The notes under the pieces are model-generated. The model ran no database searches, was not told the origin of the DNA, and was given only the letters and a program-made list of their open reading frames with translations. DNA of 56,598 bases from the NCBI GenBank assembly GCA_002104905.1, contig MCFE01000578.1, forward strand, positions 1 through 56,598. Direction: 5' to 3'. Made by a program: the position numbers and the translations under genes. Numbering within the stretch: the stretch's first letter is position 1; each line of letters opens with the position of its first letter. Below, one piece after another: positions 43,596-55,265 of this stretch. Origin of the DNA: Basidiobolus meristosporus CBS 931.73. Its lineage: Eukaryota; Basidiobolomycota; Basidiobolomycetes; Basidiobolales; Basidiobolaceae.

Positions 43596-43797
43596 GGTTT
43601 TGTCACAGCACCTATTAAATCTTGTCAAGTTTTATCCCTTCAATTAGTAGTAGTATTAGTAAAACACTGTTGTAATCCTGTTATAAGATTGTTAAGAGGG
43701 TCACTAATTCCAAGCTGCTGGTATTATGATGGTCTCTGATGTGAACCTGATGGCTGAGCTGGATTGGATCCACCTGCAGGACCAAATTTTTTTCACA

Positions 43798-46068
43798 GCA
43801 ATGCAGATAATAATTTGTGCTTCTATATGATGGCCATTTACTGATATCCCACTGGAAAGCATTCAAGATTCCTCCATCAATGGATACAGGTAGCTATCCA
43901 GGTTGGATGGTGGTTTAGGACCTGATACCAGAGGTACTAGTATCAGATTTTTGCTCTGATAGCGTTGTGGTGGTGTATAAGTCCAGGGGAGAGATACATC
44001 CAACACTTCTCTAGTGTTTTGTGTGTGGGGTGTTCACTGGGCACAATAACCTCTGGTAAAAGCTTGCTAGGAATACTTGGGTTCTGTCTCTAATCTAATG
44101 TGATGGGGAATAAAGCCACAAGCTTGTCAAGGGAAAACTATTGAGCTACAATCCCCAACTTAGTTGGCATCTTAACAAAAGTATGTGCAGGGTTCAGCAT
44201 CCTTTGAGATCACAATGTACTAAAGCTTCCAAAGTCAAAACAACTGTAAACTCCACCAGCAGGGACTTGATAAGAATGCAGCTGTGGTCAATAGTTACAA
44301 AGACAGAAAAGTATCTTTGCATGTACAAGAACAAACTTGGGAAAGAATCAAATACAATAAAAGATACCTACTCTGAGTATTCCTCACAAGTAGTGCCTCC
44401 AAGGTAGTTGGCTGTCAGCATGGTCTCCTGGGAGTGTCCTGTGGTCTGGGGTTGGAGGTTCAGATAGCAACAAGTAGCAGTGATCACACTAATCAATAAG
44501 TTGGTATATTGATAAAATGGATGCTGATTTGTTGTTGAGGGATAGCCTCCCTTATGTACTTTTCTTACCGGCTAAATGATTACTAATCATGGTGTTCCAG
44601 AAGGTTCCAGATAATAATAGACGTCTTAATGACCTCAGAATGACCTAAGAATGTTCTAATTAGGTGCCAGGAGGTTCTAAGAGGCACAGCAAATCCAACT
44701 AAACAGGAATCAGTACTCTGAGGCCTGTGTAACATAGGGATACCATATATGGTATGGAAATGGTAGGGATGGTGACACAGGTTGATCATGTGTCACAGGT
44801 ACTGGCACGGGTACTTGCCTATTATAGAAGCACTTACCATGCATAAAGTAGTGGATAACCTATGCAGTAAGGTGAGCAGGTGTGATAGTCAACCAGCTTA
44901 TGGGATAATACTGATCAGGTAAGACAAATGGGATAAACTAAAATTAGGGTAGTAGAGAAATAGGGAAGTAGAAAATATGGGAATGAGCACATCTGTCAGT
45001 GGGTGTCACTGTCACCCACCACAGCATAAGATAGGCAACAGATTCAGCCTAATGAGAATCAGTGGCCAGCAGGATTTGCTGGTAGAGTGCTTGTTTAATG
45101 AGAATCCATCAAGTGCTAAGGAAAAGGCATGATCAAAGATACCTTCAGAGAAGCACTTGCTTCCTAGGTGTTTTAATGTTTGCCATCAAATATGTTGGAT
45201 ATGTTTGCACTTGATTGATACTCTGTACAGTACTGTACAGCTTTGTAATATTTGTCAGACTGCATGAGCTTTTTTAGATGGGGTATTACTGGAATATTTC
45301 TGGAGTGTGAACAATTTTTTCCCTCAATGGTGGTGGATTCCTGACAATTTGGACATATTGCAATGGTAGCATTTTTGGATGTGAATGCAATGCAACTGTT
45401 GAACATGCTGGAATCAGGACAGTCTCTGGGTTATATGTTGTCAGCTGCATGACAGTTGTCGACTTGTACCATGTACATGGTAAGTTGCATCCTGGAATGA
45501 TTTTGGCAAGAAGTAGTAATAAATCCTCAAAGCCCCCATTACTGATATTAGTGGAAACACACCACTACTCTGGCCACAACATTACATCATTCACCAGTAG
45601 ATGGATTACTGGGCTCACTTGGCTCCATAAAGTATTCTTGGCAATTACATCAATGGGTGTTATCTTATTGCATATTGGGATTTGACCGGGCTTATGTGTG
45701 GTACTGTTATTAGGGGAGATAGGCTTGCAATCCATCAGTTAGCCTCCTTCGTCAGAGTTATCACTCTGCATGCCATATTTAGAAGGCTGAGGTGAGCCTA
45801 AAGGTGTCACAAACTTACCTGACTTAGTTTGTGCATAGTGATAAGTATGGCCAGATACCATTATAGAAGTGTCAAGTGGCCAGCAAGATATTGTTAGTAA
45901 ATTAGTGATTGGCAAATGGTCAAATATGACTTGTGGGGCAAAACACTGGCCATGATCCTTGTAATACTTTTTATGTTGTGTGTGTGCTTTGTGACTGAGA
46001 GGCTTGCTACAATAGCCACATGGTCTTTTTTCACTTCTCTTACGGTGTTGAATCAATATAGTCCTATC
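43798..46068 (-). pseudogene. CACTA-E Tnp2, split by a Gypsy-2 unit
   Basis: 43798-43965 and 45024-46068 are collinear with copy A 2450-3660. The N-terminal frame 45739-46056 shows the zinc motif CGYCSKPLSHKAHTQHKKYY most clearly. 45173-45406 has CPNCQESTTIEGKNCSHSRN and a YQSSANISNIFDGKH segment. Frames are broken between these. Confidence 0.78.
43966..45023 (-). mobile_element. Gypsy-2 solo LTR-like unit in CACTA-E Tnp2
   Basis: A 1058-bp unit, TGTGGTGGTGTATAAG ... CACCCACCACA. It is flanked by GCGT (43962-43965) and GCAT (45024-45027), a 4-bp duplication with one CpG transition. Copy A gives the empty site, GCTCTGATACTGTAAGATGG, near 2601-2620. Confidence 0.78.
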
Positions 46069-46361
46069 AATGGGACAAACAGTTTTACCTTCAACATCAT
46101 AATGCTATTATATCACTTTTTGTTCAACACTCATGTGAATTTACAACAGTCTTGTATTTGAGACATTGCACCTACATGAATGTAGAATTCAATGATGACC
46201 TGCCATAGAAAGCATTATAAATAAATTTGTGGCACTATATACACATGTGTATGTGCTATTATTTCCCCTTTGGTTTGACTCACTTCTATATATATGCTGC
46301 CAAAAATAAAGCAAAGTTATCTAGTTCCCAACTAAAACCCACTGCTGATGGCAGCAGAAGA

Positions 46362-48243
46362 ATGGTTGGACAACAGCTTGCTTTGACATTCAGTGCAACA
46401 AGCAGGGCTATATCCAAAAAAGGTCATGTTGACAGTGTGCCCACTGAAGGTAATAATGCGGGCTCCTCAGTCACTTAGTCACATTGCCAATTGAGAACCT
46501 CTGTGGAGCCGCAAGCCAATTGCTATGCTCAGGCAGATGAGAATGTAGCCAATGCAGTACCCTCAGTTGAAGACCAGCAAGTGACTTTCATAACATCACC
46601 ACCACCCATATTAGCAAGTATGTTGTCAGCTCACATCAAAGCATTAATGAAGCATTAGGTGCAGTGGCTGATGGGATAGATGCAATGACTTAGAGAAATT
46701 AGGAAATTGTCCAGAAACAGGACAAGCAGAAAATATGGGTAGAGCAATCAATATCCAAGGTAGAAAAAGCAGTATCTTTGCTGCAAAGTAGGAACTCAAG
46801 TAGCTCAATCTTACAGCCAAGATTTGAGCCATCTCCCAATGTAGCAGCAGAGGAACACCGTACAGCCTTTGAGGCACAACAGCAGTGCCCAAAGATAAAG
46901 CCCACTGAAAAACCTTTCACAGAATTGGAGGGAGAGACTGTGGTGCTTATACCCAAGCCTAAAAATCAAGGACTCTGAAGGTCTGTGCAGCCATTGAGAG
47001 CAATAATGAAGAGGCTGTCAGAAGTCTCGCACACCATCACCTTAAGACCAGCATACCATGGGACCATCAGGAACTCAAGACTAAGCAGAATGCACTTGAC
47101 TTGTTCCATGAGCATTATCCTGGATTCAAATGCGCAAGCTGATTTTGGGCCAGCTTTGGTATGCTAAGAAAGTATCTGAAGAGTAGCAGAAAGTATCTGA
47201 AGAGTAGCAGAAACTATCTAAAGCAGAAAAATAAGTGTGCCATGGCAAAAACCAGTGGCTTCCTCAAGAGCCTGTTACAAGCAGAGCTAAAAGCTTTAAA
47301 CAAGTGTTGAAGAGACACCAGGTAGCTGGAAAAGTGCCAATATGGGACAAGCAGGCAGACATGTATGCACCAGCACAACATTTATCAAGGAAAAGTGTAG
47401 TACCACTCAACAAGCACTCAGTCAAAGTAGCAGTGAAAGACCTGGCGGTGATAAAAACCAGTGGCTTTCACAGGAGCCTGTCACTGCTATGGCTGAGAGC
47501 TCAAAACAAGCAGAAATGAAACATCAGGTTGCCAGAGGAGTGCCAGCAAGGGACAAGTAAGCCCAAACAGATGTGTCAGAGCAGAATCTGTCAAGGAGAA
47601 AACATAGTGCATTTCAAGAAGCACTCAGACAAAGTAGCAGTGAAGGACCTGGCAATGATAAAGGAAAAGGTAAAGGGAAAAATGTCTACCCAAGCCTGAG
47701 ACAGGGAAACATGCAAAAAAACAGCAGCTCTTGCCAATCAATGCTGTAAGCCCAGAACAGACCAAATCCTGTCATAGCTAAGAAGAATTACCAAGAAGAC
47801 CACAGCTGTTTTCACAAGATTGGAAGTGCAAGCAGTTGAGCCACACTCCAGCAAGGTAGATGAGTTTGCATAAAAAGACTATTTTTCTACCACAGCCTCC
47901 ACATCCTCCATTGCCAACAGAGTGGAGATTTTACTAACAGACAAGGCCACTATGTCAAGAACTCAAAAGACCATGACAATGCCTTCAGTGGAATTTTGGA
48001 ACATTAATAGGCACACCCAGAGGTTGCAGCACTTCTACAAGAGCAGTTTTCAAGACAACACACTTGAATGTTGCAACAATTTATTGCAAAGGCTAGCAGA
48101 TGAGGTCCTTGACCTTCCATTGCTGGCTGAAGACCAGGATGTGTGGGAACCAGTGAATGAACAGTGGCATAAAGCCATTGGATTCCTGCAAAGTCATAGA
48201 ATCAGAATGTTACAGCAGAAATTCCTATTAAGTGGTGGATTTT
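46362..48243 (+). pseudogene. CACTA-E ORF2 accessory gene, decayed
   Basis: It starts MVGQQLALTFSATSRAISKK at 46362. The coiled-coil region, FEAQQQCPKIKPTEK segment (46778-46978), HEHYPGF-type block (about 47100), two basic repeats (47240-47680) and C-terminal domain (47922-48245, with INRHTQRLQHFYKSS, LPLLAEDQDVWEPVNEQWHK and LLSGGF at the end) follow in order. A short stretch near 47170-47205 (AAGTATCTGAAGAGTAGCAG) is locally duplicated. Stops and frameshifts interrupt it. Copy E preserves the ORF2 site where a Gypsy-2 unit inserted in copy A. Confidence 0.7.
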
Positions 48244-48687
48244 AATGGAGTTACTTGTGGAGTATGAGGTTGAGCTTAATGTTAGTGCAGTGTATAGCGA
48301 CTTATATAGGCCAATACAATTGGCAATTGGGGTATAATTGAAGTTTCAACAGAAATTAATCAATTTGTAGGCATTAACAGTAGGAGAAACAGTTGAGTCA
48401 GCAAGTAAGGAGTGTGAAAAAGTGGCAATAGCTAATCAATGCACGCAAATGTTGGAGGTGATAGAGTGTCTGGGATCAGAAAGTGAGCAAATTGGCAGGG
48501 AACCAACCAAAGACACTTATATATTGTTGCAATGAAAAATTTTGACTTATTTGTTTGTGAAATCTGGGGTGCAATTATTTTTCAATGGTCTCTGCACAGT
48601 CTCCTGGCAGGATTAGTCTCTCTTAGTCATTGAACTTTAAATCTGTGATGGCCTTCTGATAGGATTGTAACAATAATTTCTCATAGG
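48244..48687. other. CACTA-E ORF2-side terminal region
   Basis: Collinear with the copy A tail, without Harbinger (TTGAACTTTAAATCTGTGATGG in place of the insertion site). It ends CATAGG at 48687. Confidence 0.65.
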
Positions 48688-49863
48688 ATGTGGGAAACCC
48701 AAGATATTACTTATATCAAAGTTTAGTGGTCATTAGTTTACAATGATTGGATTTAGATTGCTAAGAAACGTCTTGTATTATCTGAATTATAACAAATCTT
48801 AGCAACTCAACACATGCACATCATCTTCTCCTAATTTGTTTTTGCACAGGGATTACTACTGAAGCATTTGGAAGTATTCCATCTTGCACACCTAAATCAC
48901 TTCCTTGTTGACTATCATCTTGCCACTGGTGTACTTGTAGCCAGCATTGTGCATCCTGGTTGATGAGTGAAGTGCTGTGGCTAGGCTGTGCTCAATTGCA
49001 CTATACAATGCTACAGAACCAGCATGGAGTGCCATGCACTGACACATTCTTTTAGATTCCAAAGGCTTCTGCAGTTCTGGTACTTGCAGTGGGTGTTCAT
49101 CAATCTGCACACCAGATGTAACATGCTGATTGCTGGATGTAACAGCACCTGCAGGTGTATCATTACCTGTGGGTACAGCCCTTAGTTGAGTCCCATATGA
49201 CACTATATGCTTATGTAAATTGGCGTACTTGAGTAATCTTGTGTCTCATTGAGCAGTTTGGTAAGTATGATAGCTTTGTTCTGAACCATGCATGCTGACT
49301 TGATGCTCAGCACTCTTGTGAAGGAGGTTGGCTTAGATCAGGTTGGCATGTGCTGGCATGCAGATGTAGCAATGCTTGGTAAAAACTGCAATGAAGCATG
49401 CTGTTGCAAGCTTGATGCAGTGGTCTGTAGCCTGAATTCTTTCTCTTGAAGCTCACCTTGTGATTCTTCAAGGTATTCACTTACCACTTGTCTGATTCTT
49501 TGTAACTGTTTGCCTTGAAGAGTCCAGGGTATATTGCACTTGGAAACCACTGAGCTCTACTAATGTATCTCAGAGTACACTAGTTATTTGTGGTAACTGC
49601 TTGCTCAAAACTTCCTTGGTTTCCAAAGTTGCAAGAAGTATCTACTAAGAGAAATGTGTCAGGAGTATTATGAAGTACAAGTAAAGCAAGGAAACCACTG
49701 TTCAGAGCAATATAAGTAACATTGAGCAAAAATACCAGTAGTTGTATCCTACCACTGGCATCATGGTAGAGATTATAGTGCTGAATAGTGCTGTAAGGTG
49801 CTAGATTGATCCAGTACTATACAATGGTTGGCACTATGTGGCACTATCCAACAAAACAAGTCC
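48688..49863. mobile_element. Decayed, internally deleted Harbinger relic
   Basis: 48700-49640 is collinear with 7835-8780 of the intact Harbinger (accessory gene, minus strand). At about 49640 it jumps to the end of the transposase (GAGAAATGTGTCAGGAGTATTATGAAG, equal to 10407-10434) and continues to the right terminus (AACAAGTC near 49862). The left arm, the accessory N-terminus and nearly all of the transposase are missing. CpG sites of the intact copy are mostly TG or CA here. Confidence 0.78.
48892..49550 (-). pseudogene. Relic of the Harbinger accessory gene
   Basis: The frame at 48892-49203 (ending SSTRMHNAGYKYTSGKMIVN) and that at 49338-49550 (QLQRIRQVVSEYLEESQGEL, matching QLQSIRQRVSEYLEESDGEL) cover the middle and C-terminal parts. 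The relic reads through ESKRMCQCMALHAGSV in one frame, where the intact element is frameshifted. Confidence 0.7.
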
Positions 49864-50578
49864 AATGTAGTATGAGAAAGCATCATAGGAAAACTGAACT
49901 CATATCAGCAAGTCATACTATCTCATGGTGCTCAACCTATCAGTAATACCCTGCTTCAAAAAGCTTATGCAGTCCAGCAAATATTCTGAAGTGAATCCAT
50001 CAGCAAATCCTTCTGGCAATTGAATCTCATCAATCTGAATCTGCAACCAATTCTAGAATCTCAGTGAAGAATTTAATTGTAGTCTCATTGATACCTTGGC
50101 CAAAAATACCATTCATTCTAGCTTACTACCTATATATACTGTTGGGCAACTTTTGTATGCTGTCTACTGCAATACCAGCATGAGACTATCATGTCAAGGC
50201 ATATATTGTTATCTGTACTAGAGATACCTTAGCAATATGCAATAATGTGTACTTCTCTTGTTACAATGAACAGTAGCTCTGTAGAATGTGTGAGATTCAG
50301 AGGATGTACTCCATAACTCTCATTTACTATTAATATGTAACCACCAACACTAAGAGCATCATACATCCATTGAGAAATTGCACAGAAGTCAGTATTAATG
50401 ACTTTACAATATATGGGACAATCAAGCTAAGTCAACACTATAATATGCCAGAGGGACTTTCAGGAATTTGCAAGATGTTGCAGAATATCTCTTACCCCAA
50501 ATGCTCTCACAAGCCAAATAAACTCTCATATTAATGGGCAATAATAAAGATGTGAATATTAGATGTAATGGTTAGTTA
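49864..50578. other. Unassigned stretch
   Basis: About 715 bp between the Harbinger relic and Copia-2, with no open frame of note and no recognised repeat. It contains the AGTTA target of Copia-2 at its right end (50574-50578). Confidence 0.4.
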
Positions 50579-50927
50579 TGTTGTAAGAGTCTTGGAGATA
50601 TTGGAAGTAATTGGGAGAACAAGTACATTATGTGGTTTTTACTTAATGATTTATTGAATGTAAAAATAGTATTCATACTTTTACCTGATCTTGGCATTAC
50701 AAACACATAGAATAGGTTAAGGAAGGTCCCAAGAACATGTGTGCAAAGTTTGGGGCTGTTTGGACAACTCTAAGAATTTTCATGTTCTGGGTACCTGGTA
50801 TTTTGGTGAAAATATTCTAAGTAAATCCCAACAAGGAATTTGGTCAGTATTCTCTAGGATTTGAAGGTGATGATCTAAGTGACTAAGTTAGGTGAATATT
50901 TAGGTGGAAATACAAATTTTTACAACA
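50579..50927 (-). repeat. Copia-2 3' LTR
   Basis: 349 bp. The polypurine tract GAGTGGGAG (element sense) lies just inside at 50928-50936. Confidence 0.92.
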
Positions 50928-50959
50928 CTCCCACTCAGCTAAATGTTCATGCTGACTAG

Positions 50960-53900
50960 TCCTAATTTTGACCTAAGATATTCAAACTTGTCTCTAGCTA
51001 ATGGTATGATAAATATGTCCGCAATCATTTCATCTGTAGGACAGTATACTAAGCTAACTAAGTTATTCTCTATAGCTTCACATATGAAATGATGTCTAAT
51101 ATCTATGTGCTTGGTTCTAGCATGAAAAGTTGGATTTCTACCTAATTGTATACATCCTCAATTATCTTGAAATAAAGTAATAGGCATTTTTTGACATGGG
51201 CCTAAATCTGTAAACAGCTTTCTTAACCACATTGCTTCTTTTGTAGCTTCACAGGCTGCCATATATTCTGCCTCTGTGGTGGAAAGTGCTACGGTTGGTT
51301 GCTTTCTTGAATTCCATGATATTGCTCCTTTACAGTAAAGAAAGGTGTATCCTGAGGTGGATCTTCTGTCTTCTAAATTTTGTCCCCAATCAGCATCAGA
51401 GTATCCCACAAGATCCTGTTCTGAATCCTTATAAGTGTATCTTAAGCAGATATCAGCAGTTCCTTTTAGGTATCTAAAAATCTGCTTAACTGCTGCAATA
51501 TGATCAGATCCATAGTTCTGATTATGTTGGCTTACAACTCCCACTGAATATGAGATATCTGAAAGTGTTCCAAGCAATATATACAACAGACTGCCGACCA
51601 TAGATTGATAAGGAAAGTCAGGGCTTTTAGATGGCACCAAGCTCTCTTGATTTGGTTGAGTTTTGACCAAGTTAAGGTTTGCCTCCATTGGGGTAGCTGC
51701 TGGTTTACAGTCTTCCATTTTGTACTGCTTTAGTGTATCTTGAATATACTTGGATTGGCTTAGGGTAATAGCCTGGATACTTCTGTCTATGGAGAACTTA
51801 ATCCCTAAGTAGTAACTAAGTTCTCCTAGATTGGACATCTTGAACTCCTTAGATAGGCTGGATTTAGTCTCTTTCATTGTTTCTAGATTATTGGCGGCTA
51901 TAATAAGATCATCCACATATAGAGCTAATAGAACTGGATTTGCTCTATCTGGCTTATAATATATACTATAGTCAGCATTACCCCTTTTGAAACTCAAAGA
52001 TTCCAAATAAGAATCTATCTTGCAATTCCAGGCTCTTGGTGATTGTTTGAGACCATATAGTGACTTTTTAAGCTTGCAGACCAAATGGGGGTTATCTTGG
52101 TCAACAAACCCATCAGGCTGGTCCATATACATGTCCTCATCAAGTTCTCCATTCAAAAATGCAGTTTTTACATCCATTTGATGAATAAAAAACTTATATT
52201 TGGCTGCAATAGCCAATATTAATCTGATGGAATTAAACTTGGCTACCGGTGCAAAGGTCTCAGTATAGTCAAGTCCTTTTGTTTGAGGGTATCCTTTGGC
52301 TACAAGTCTTGCTTTGTATTGTTCAACTGTACCATCAGCCTTGTATTTTGTCTTGAAGACCCATCTGCATCCAATTGATTTTTGGTTGATTGGTAATTTG
52401 ACTATGTCCCAAGTTTGAGTTTCCATCAGTGCCTGATATTCCTCAGTCATTGCAGATCTCCAAAACTTTGTCTGAGGGCTATTTAGGGCCTCTTTTACAG
52501 TCTGGGGTTCATCAATATGGACTGAATAGGCATAGGCTAAGTTTGTACCCTCATTGATATAGTAATTTGGGCTATTTCTTGTCTGATTTGATCTCTGGGG
52601 ATTTGATACTGGAATGATCACTTCTGGGATATTCCTGGGCACTGATTATGGCTGGACCATGGTTGTAGAGTTCTCTGGAGTGAAAAAATCTTCATTGTTT
52701 TGCTCTGATTTAATCCTGACAATTGGAGGACTTGAGATCAAATTTTTGTCATCATCTGATGTCATTTTTTGTGAAAATTTTGAATTTTCATCAAACAACA
52801 CATCCCTGGACCTGACCAGCTTCTTTGCTTTGGTATTGTAGAGTCTGTATGCCTTACTCTCATTGCAGTAGCCCAAAAACATGCATTTTACACTTTTTGG
52901 CTCAAATTTTGACTGATTTCCGGCCAGTTTTTTGGCATATGTTGTGCACCCAAATATTCTTAGATGTTCTGCACTTGGTCTGTATCCATACCATGCTTCA
53001 AATGGAGTAGAATCACAAAGTATTCTGTTATAACTCCTATTTTTAAGGTATACAGCAGTGGCAACCGAATCCACCCAAAAATCATAGGATAATTTTTGAT
53101 CATGGATCATAGATCTTGCCATATCAATTACTGATCTGTTAGCTTGTTCTGCTACTCCATTTTGCTGTGGGGAATATGGTACAGTAGTCTCTTGCTTTAT
53201 CCCATGAATTTTGCAGAAGTGAATGAAGAGTTTTGATGTATATTCTCCACCGTTGTCAGAGAGTATTTTCTTGATTTTTTCACCAGTTTCTCTCTCCACC
53301 ATGACTTTAAACTCCCTGAACTTAGACAGAGCTTCTTCCTTTCTCTCCATGAAGTAGACCCATGTGTATCTTGTATAATCATCAATAAAAGTGATTAAAT
53401 ACTTCATCCCACCTAAGGATAAATTTTGCATAGGTCCACACAGATCTGAGTGAATTAGATCTAATTTTTTCTTAGTTTTGATTAACCCAGAGCTCTTGAA
53501 CGGTTGTCTGGCTTGTTTCCCATATATTTAGGCTTCACAGTGCTCCAAATTAGCTGGGGGATCAATTTTCACTCCAGAAATTAGCTGATCTTTGATCATT
53601 TTGCGCAAATAATCAAAATTGATGTGTCCAAATCTCCTGTGCCAAAGCATTGGTGTTTCTTCATTTAAGTTACTTATATTGGCTTCCAGATATGATGGAA
53701 TATAAGTCAACTTGTATAGATTCTGATCTCTGATGCCTAAAGCAATATGAGCACCATTTTGATCAGTGATCCTGCATCCAGAATTGTCAAAACTGAAACT
53801 GAGTCCTTCTGCTGTGGCCTTGCTTACAGAGAGTAGGTTCTTGGCTATTTCTGGTACATAGAGTACTTCTTTAAAGGTCAGTGTATGGCTTCCTTCACTG

Positions 53901-54880
53901 CTTCTAAGGTTTACTTGGATAGTTCCTTCTCCCACTGCATCAAGTGTTCTATTGTCACCCATGAAAACCTTCTTAATTGGAATTTCTTGATATTGGTAAA
54001 AAGTTCTTTTTGGTGTAAAGTGTTGAGAAGCTCCAGAGTCAATATACCATGTGTGAGAATCCTTGTTTGTGGTCATATTTAGTGCAGATATGAATAGTCT
54101 ATCTTCAGTTGTTGCAGCATTTCCATATGCAGGTTTCTTTTGCTGATTATCTTTCTTTTTGAGACACTGGTCTGATGTGTGTCCTTTCCTTTTGCAGTAG
54201 TTGCAAAATAGGTTGCTGTTGCCTTTGTAGGGTCTTGGGTACCTTCTTTGTTGGTTATCATTGCTTAATAAAGCATTTTCTTCTTCCTTCTTATTGGCGC
54301 TTGATTTTCTTAATTCTTCATCCAGGAGCCTTCCATATATGTAATTTAAGGTCAAATCTTCAGTTCTGGACTCTAGGGCTGATACAAGGCCCTGAAACTT
54401 GTCTGTCAGGCTATTCAGGATGGTAACTATCACATCCTCATCAGTAGTTGGTATGCCCACAGATTCCATCTCATCTACCAGCAGGGTAATTCTGTTAATT
54501 AGATTTTTCATTTCTTCTCCTGGCAGCATCTTTGTAGTAAAGAATTTTTGTCTCAGATACATTTTCTTGGCAGCTGAACATGACTGGTAGGTGTCTTCCA
54601 ATGCTTTCCAGGCATTCTTTGCCGTTTTTGCTCTTGAGTATTGAATTAGCAATTTGTCCTTGACATTAAGGCAAATACAGTTAAAGGCACTTTGTTCTTT
54701 CTTCTAGTACTTTAAGGCTTCCTCTCCCACGTTTTTAGGAGGGCATTCTTCTCCCATGACAATATCCCAAAGGCTTCTTTCTTGTAGCAGCATCTTCATC
54801 TTCACCTTCCACACTTGGTAGTTAGATCCATCCAACTTTTCAGCAGAGGGAAAAATTCCAGTAATAGCAGTAGTAGACAT
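50960..54880 (-). pseudogene. Copia-2 gag-pol polyprotein, four premature stops in one frame
   Basis: It starts MSTTAITGIFPSAEKLDGSN at 54880. Gag (to about 54250) is followed by a zinc knuckle CNYCKRKGHTSDQC and the protease site WYIDSGASQH (about 54045). Integrase (52646-53431 and upstream) has WHRRFGH, D in ILSDNGGEY and E in NGVAEQANR, 35 residues apart. RT and RNase H (51158-52642) have HQMDVKTAFLNG, LYVDDLIIA (D244-D245 of that segment), GYSDADWGQN and STTEAEYMAA. Stops at about 54704 (TAG), 53528 (TAA), 52643 (TAA) and 51158 (TGA) sit where related elements suggest Gln or Arg codons; each can come from one C-to-T change. After the last stop the frame continues with RTKHIDIRHHF to about 50960. 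Confidence 0.9.
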
Positions 54881-54899
54881 TGCAGAGAGTGACAGCTTG

Positions 54900-54911
54900 G
54901 GGCTCATAACC
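54900..54911 (-). other. Copia-2 primer-binding site, initiator tRNA anticodon-arm type
   Basis: Directly next to the 5' LTR, element sense reads GGTTATGAGCCC, as in Copia-1. It is complementary to the initiator methionine tRNA anticodon stem-loop. Confidence 0.75.
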
Positions 54912-55260
54912 TGTTGTAAGAGTCTTGGAGATATTGGAAGTGATTGGGAAAACAAGTACATTATGTGGTTTTCACTTAATGATTTATTGAATGTAAAAGT
55001 AGTATTTATACTTTTACCTGATCTTGGCATTACAAACACGTAGAATAGGTTAAGGAAGGTCCCAAGAGCATGTGTGCAAAGTTTGGGGCCGTTTGGACAA
55101 CTCTAAGAATTTTCATGTTCTGGGTACCTGGTATTTTGGTGAAAATATTCTAAGTAAATCCCAACAAGGAATTTGGTCAGTATTCTCTAGGATTTGAAGG
55201 TGATGATCTAAGTGACTAAGTTAGATGAATATTTAGGTGGAAATACAAATTTTTACAACA
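54912..55260 (-). repeat. Copia-2 5' LTR
   Basis: 349 bp; nine transitions and no transversions relative to 50579-50927. At two of the nine sites this copy keeps a CpG (ACACGTAG, GGGCCGTT) that the other has lost. Confidence 0.92.
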
Positions 55261-55265
55261 AGTTA

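Larger units (their letters stand above)
40461..43797. mobile_element. CACTA-like copy D, reverse orientation
   Basis: It reads, left to right, ORF2-side tail (lacking about the last 30 bp), ORF2 on the minus strand, divergent spacer, Tnp2 N-terminal half on the plus strand, and the transposase-side terminal block ending GGACCAAATTTTTTTCACAG near 43797. The C-terminal half of Tnp2 is deleted, so it is non-autonomous. Copy E begins directly after it. Confidence 0.72.
43798..48687. mobile_element. CACTA-like copy E, left-truncated
   Basis: Same orientation as copy A: Tnp2 on the minus strand (43798-46060, split by a Gypsy-2 unit), spacer, ORF2 on the plus strand (46362-48243), and a tail ending TTTCTCATAGG at 48687. 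The C-terminal third of Tnp2 and the left terminus are absent. It abuts a Harbinger relic on the right. Confidence 0.75.
50579..55260 (-). mobile_element. Copia-2: full-length Ty1/Copia retrotransposon with in-frame stops
   Basis: A 4682-bp element with two 349-bp LTRs (50579-50927 and 54912-55260; TGTTGTAAGAG ... TTTACAACA) and a perfect AGTTA duplication (50574-50578, 55261-55265). The LTRs differ at nine positions, all transitions. A single reading frame runs through the whole polyprotein with four premature stops and no frameshift. A primer-binding site and a polypurine tract are present. Confidence 0.95.

Noticed and set aside
50960-54880. Programmed stop-codon readthrough in Copia-2
   Set aside because: Four stops, including ones inside gag and RNase H, make this unlikely; C-to-T inactivation explains all four more simply.
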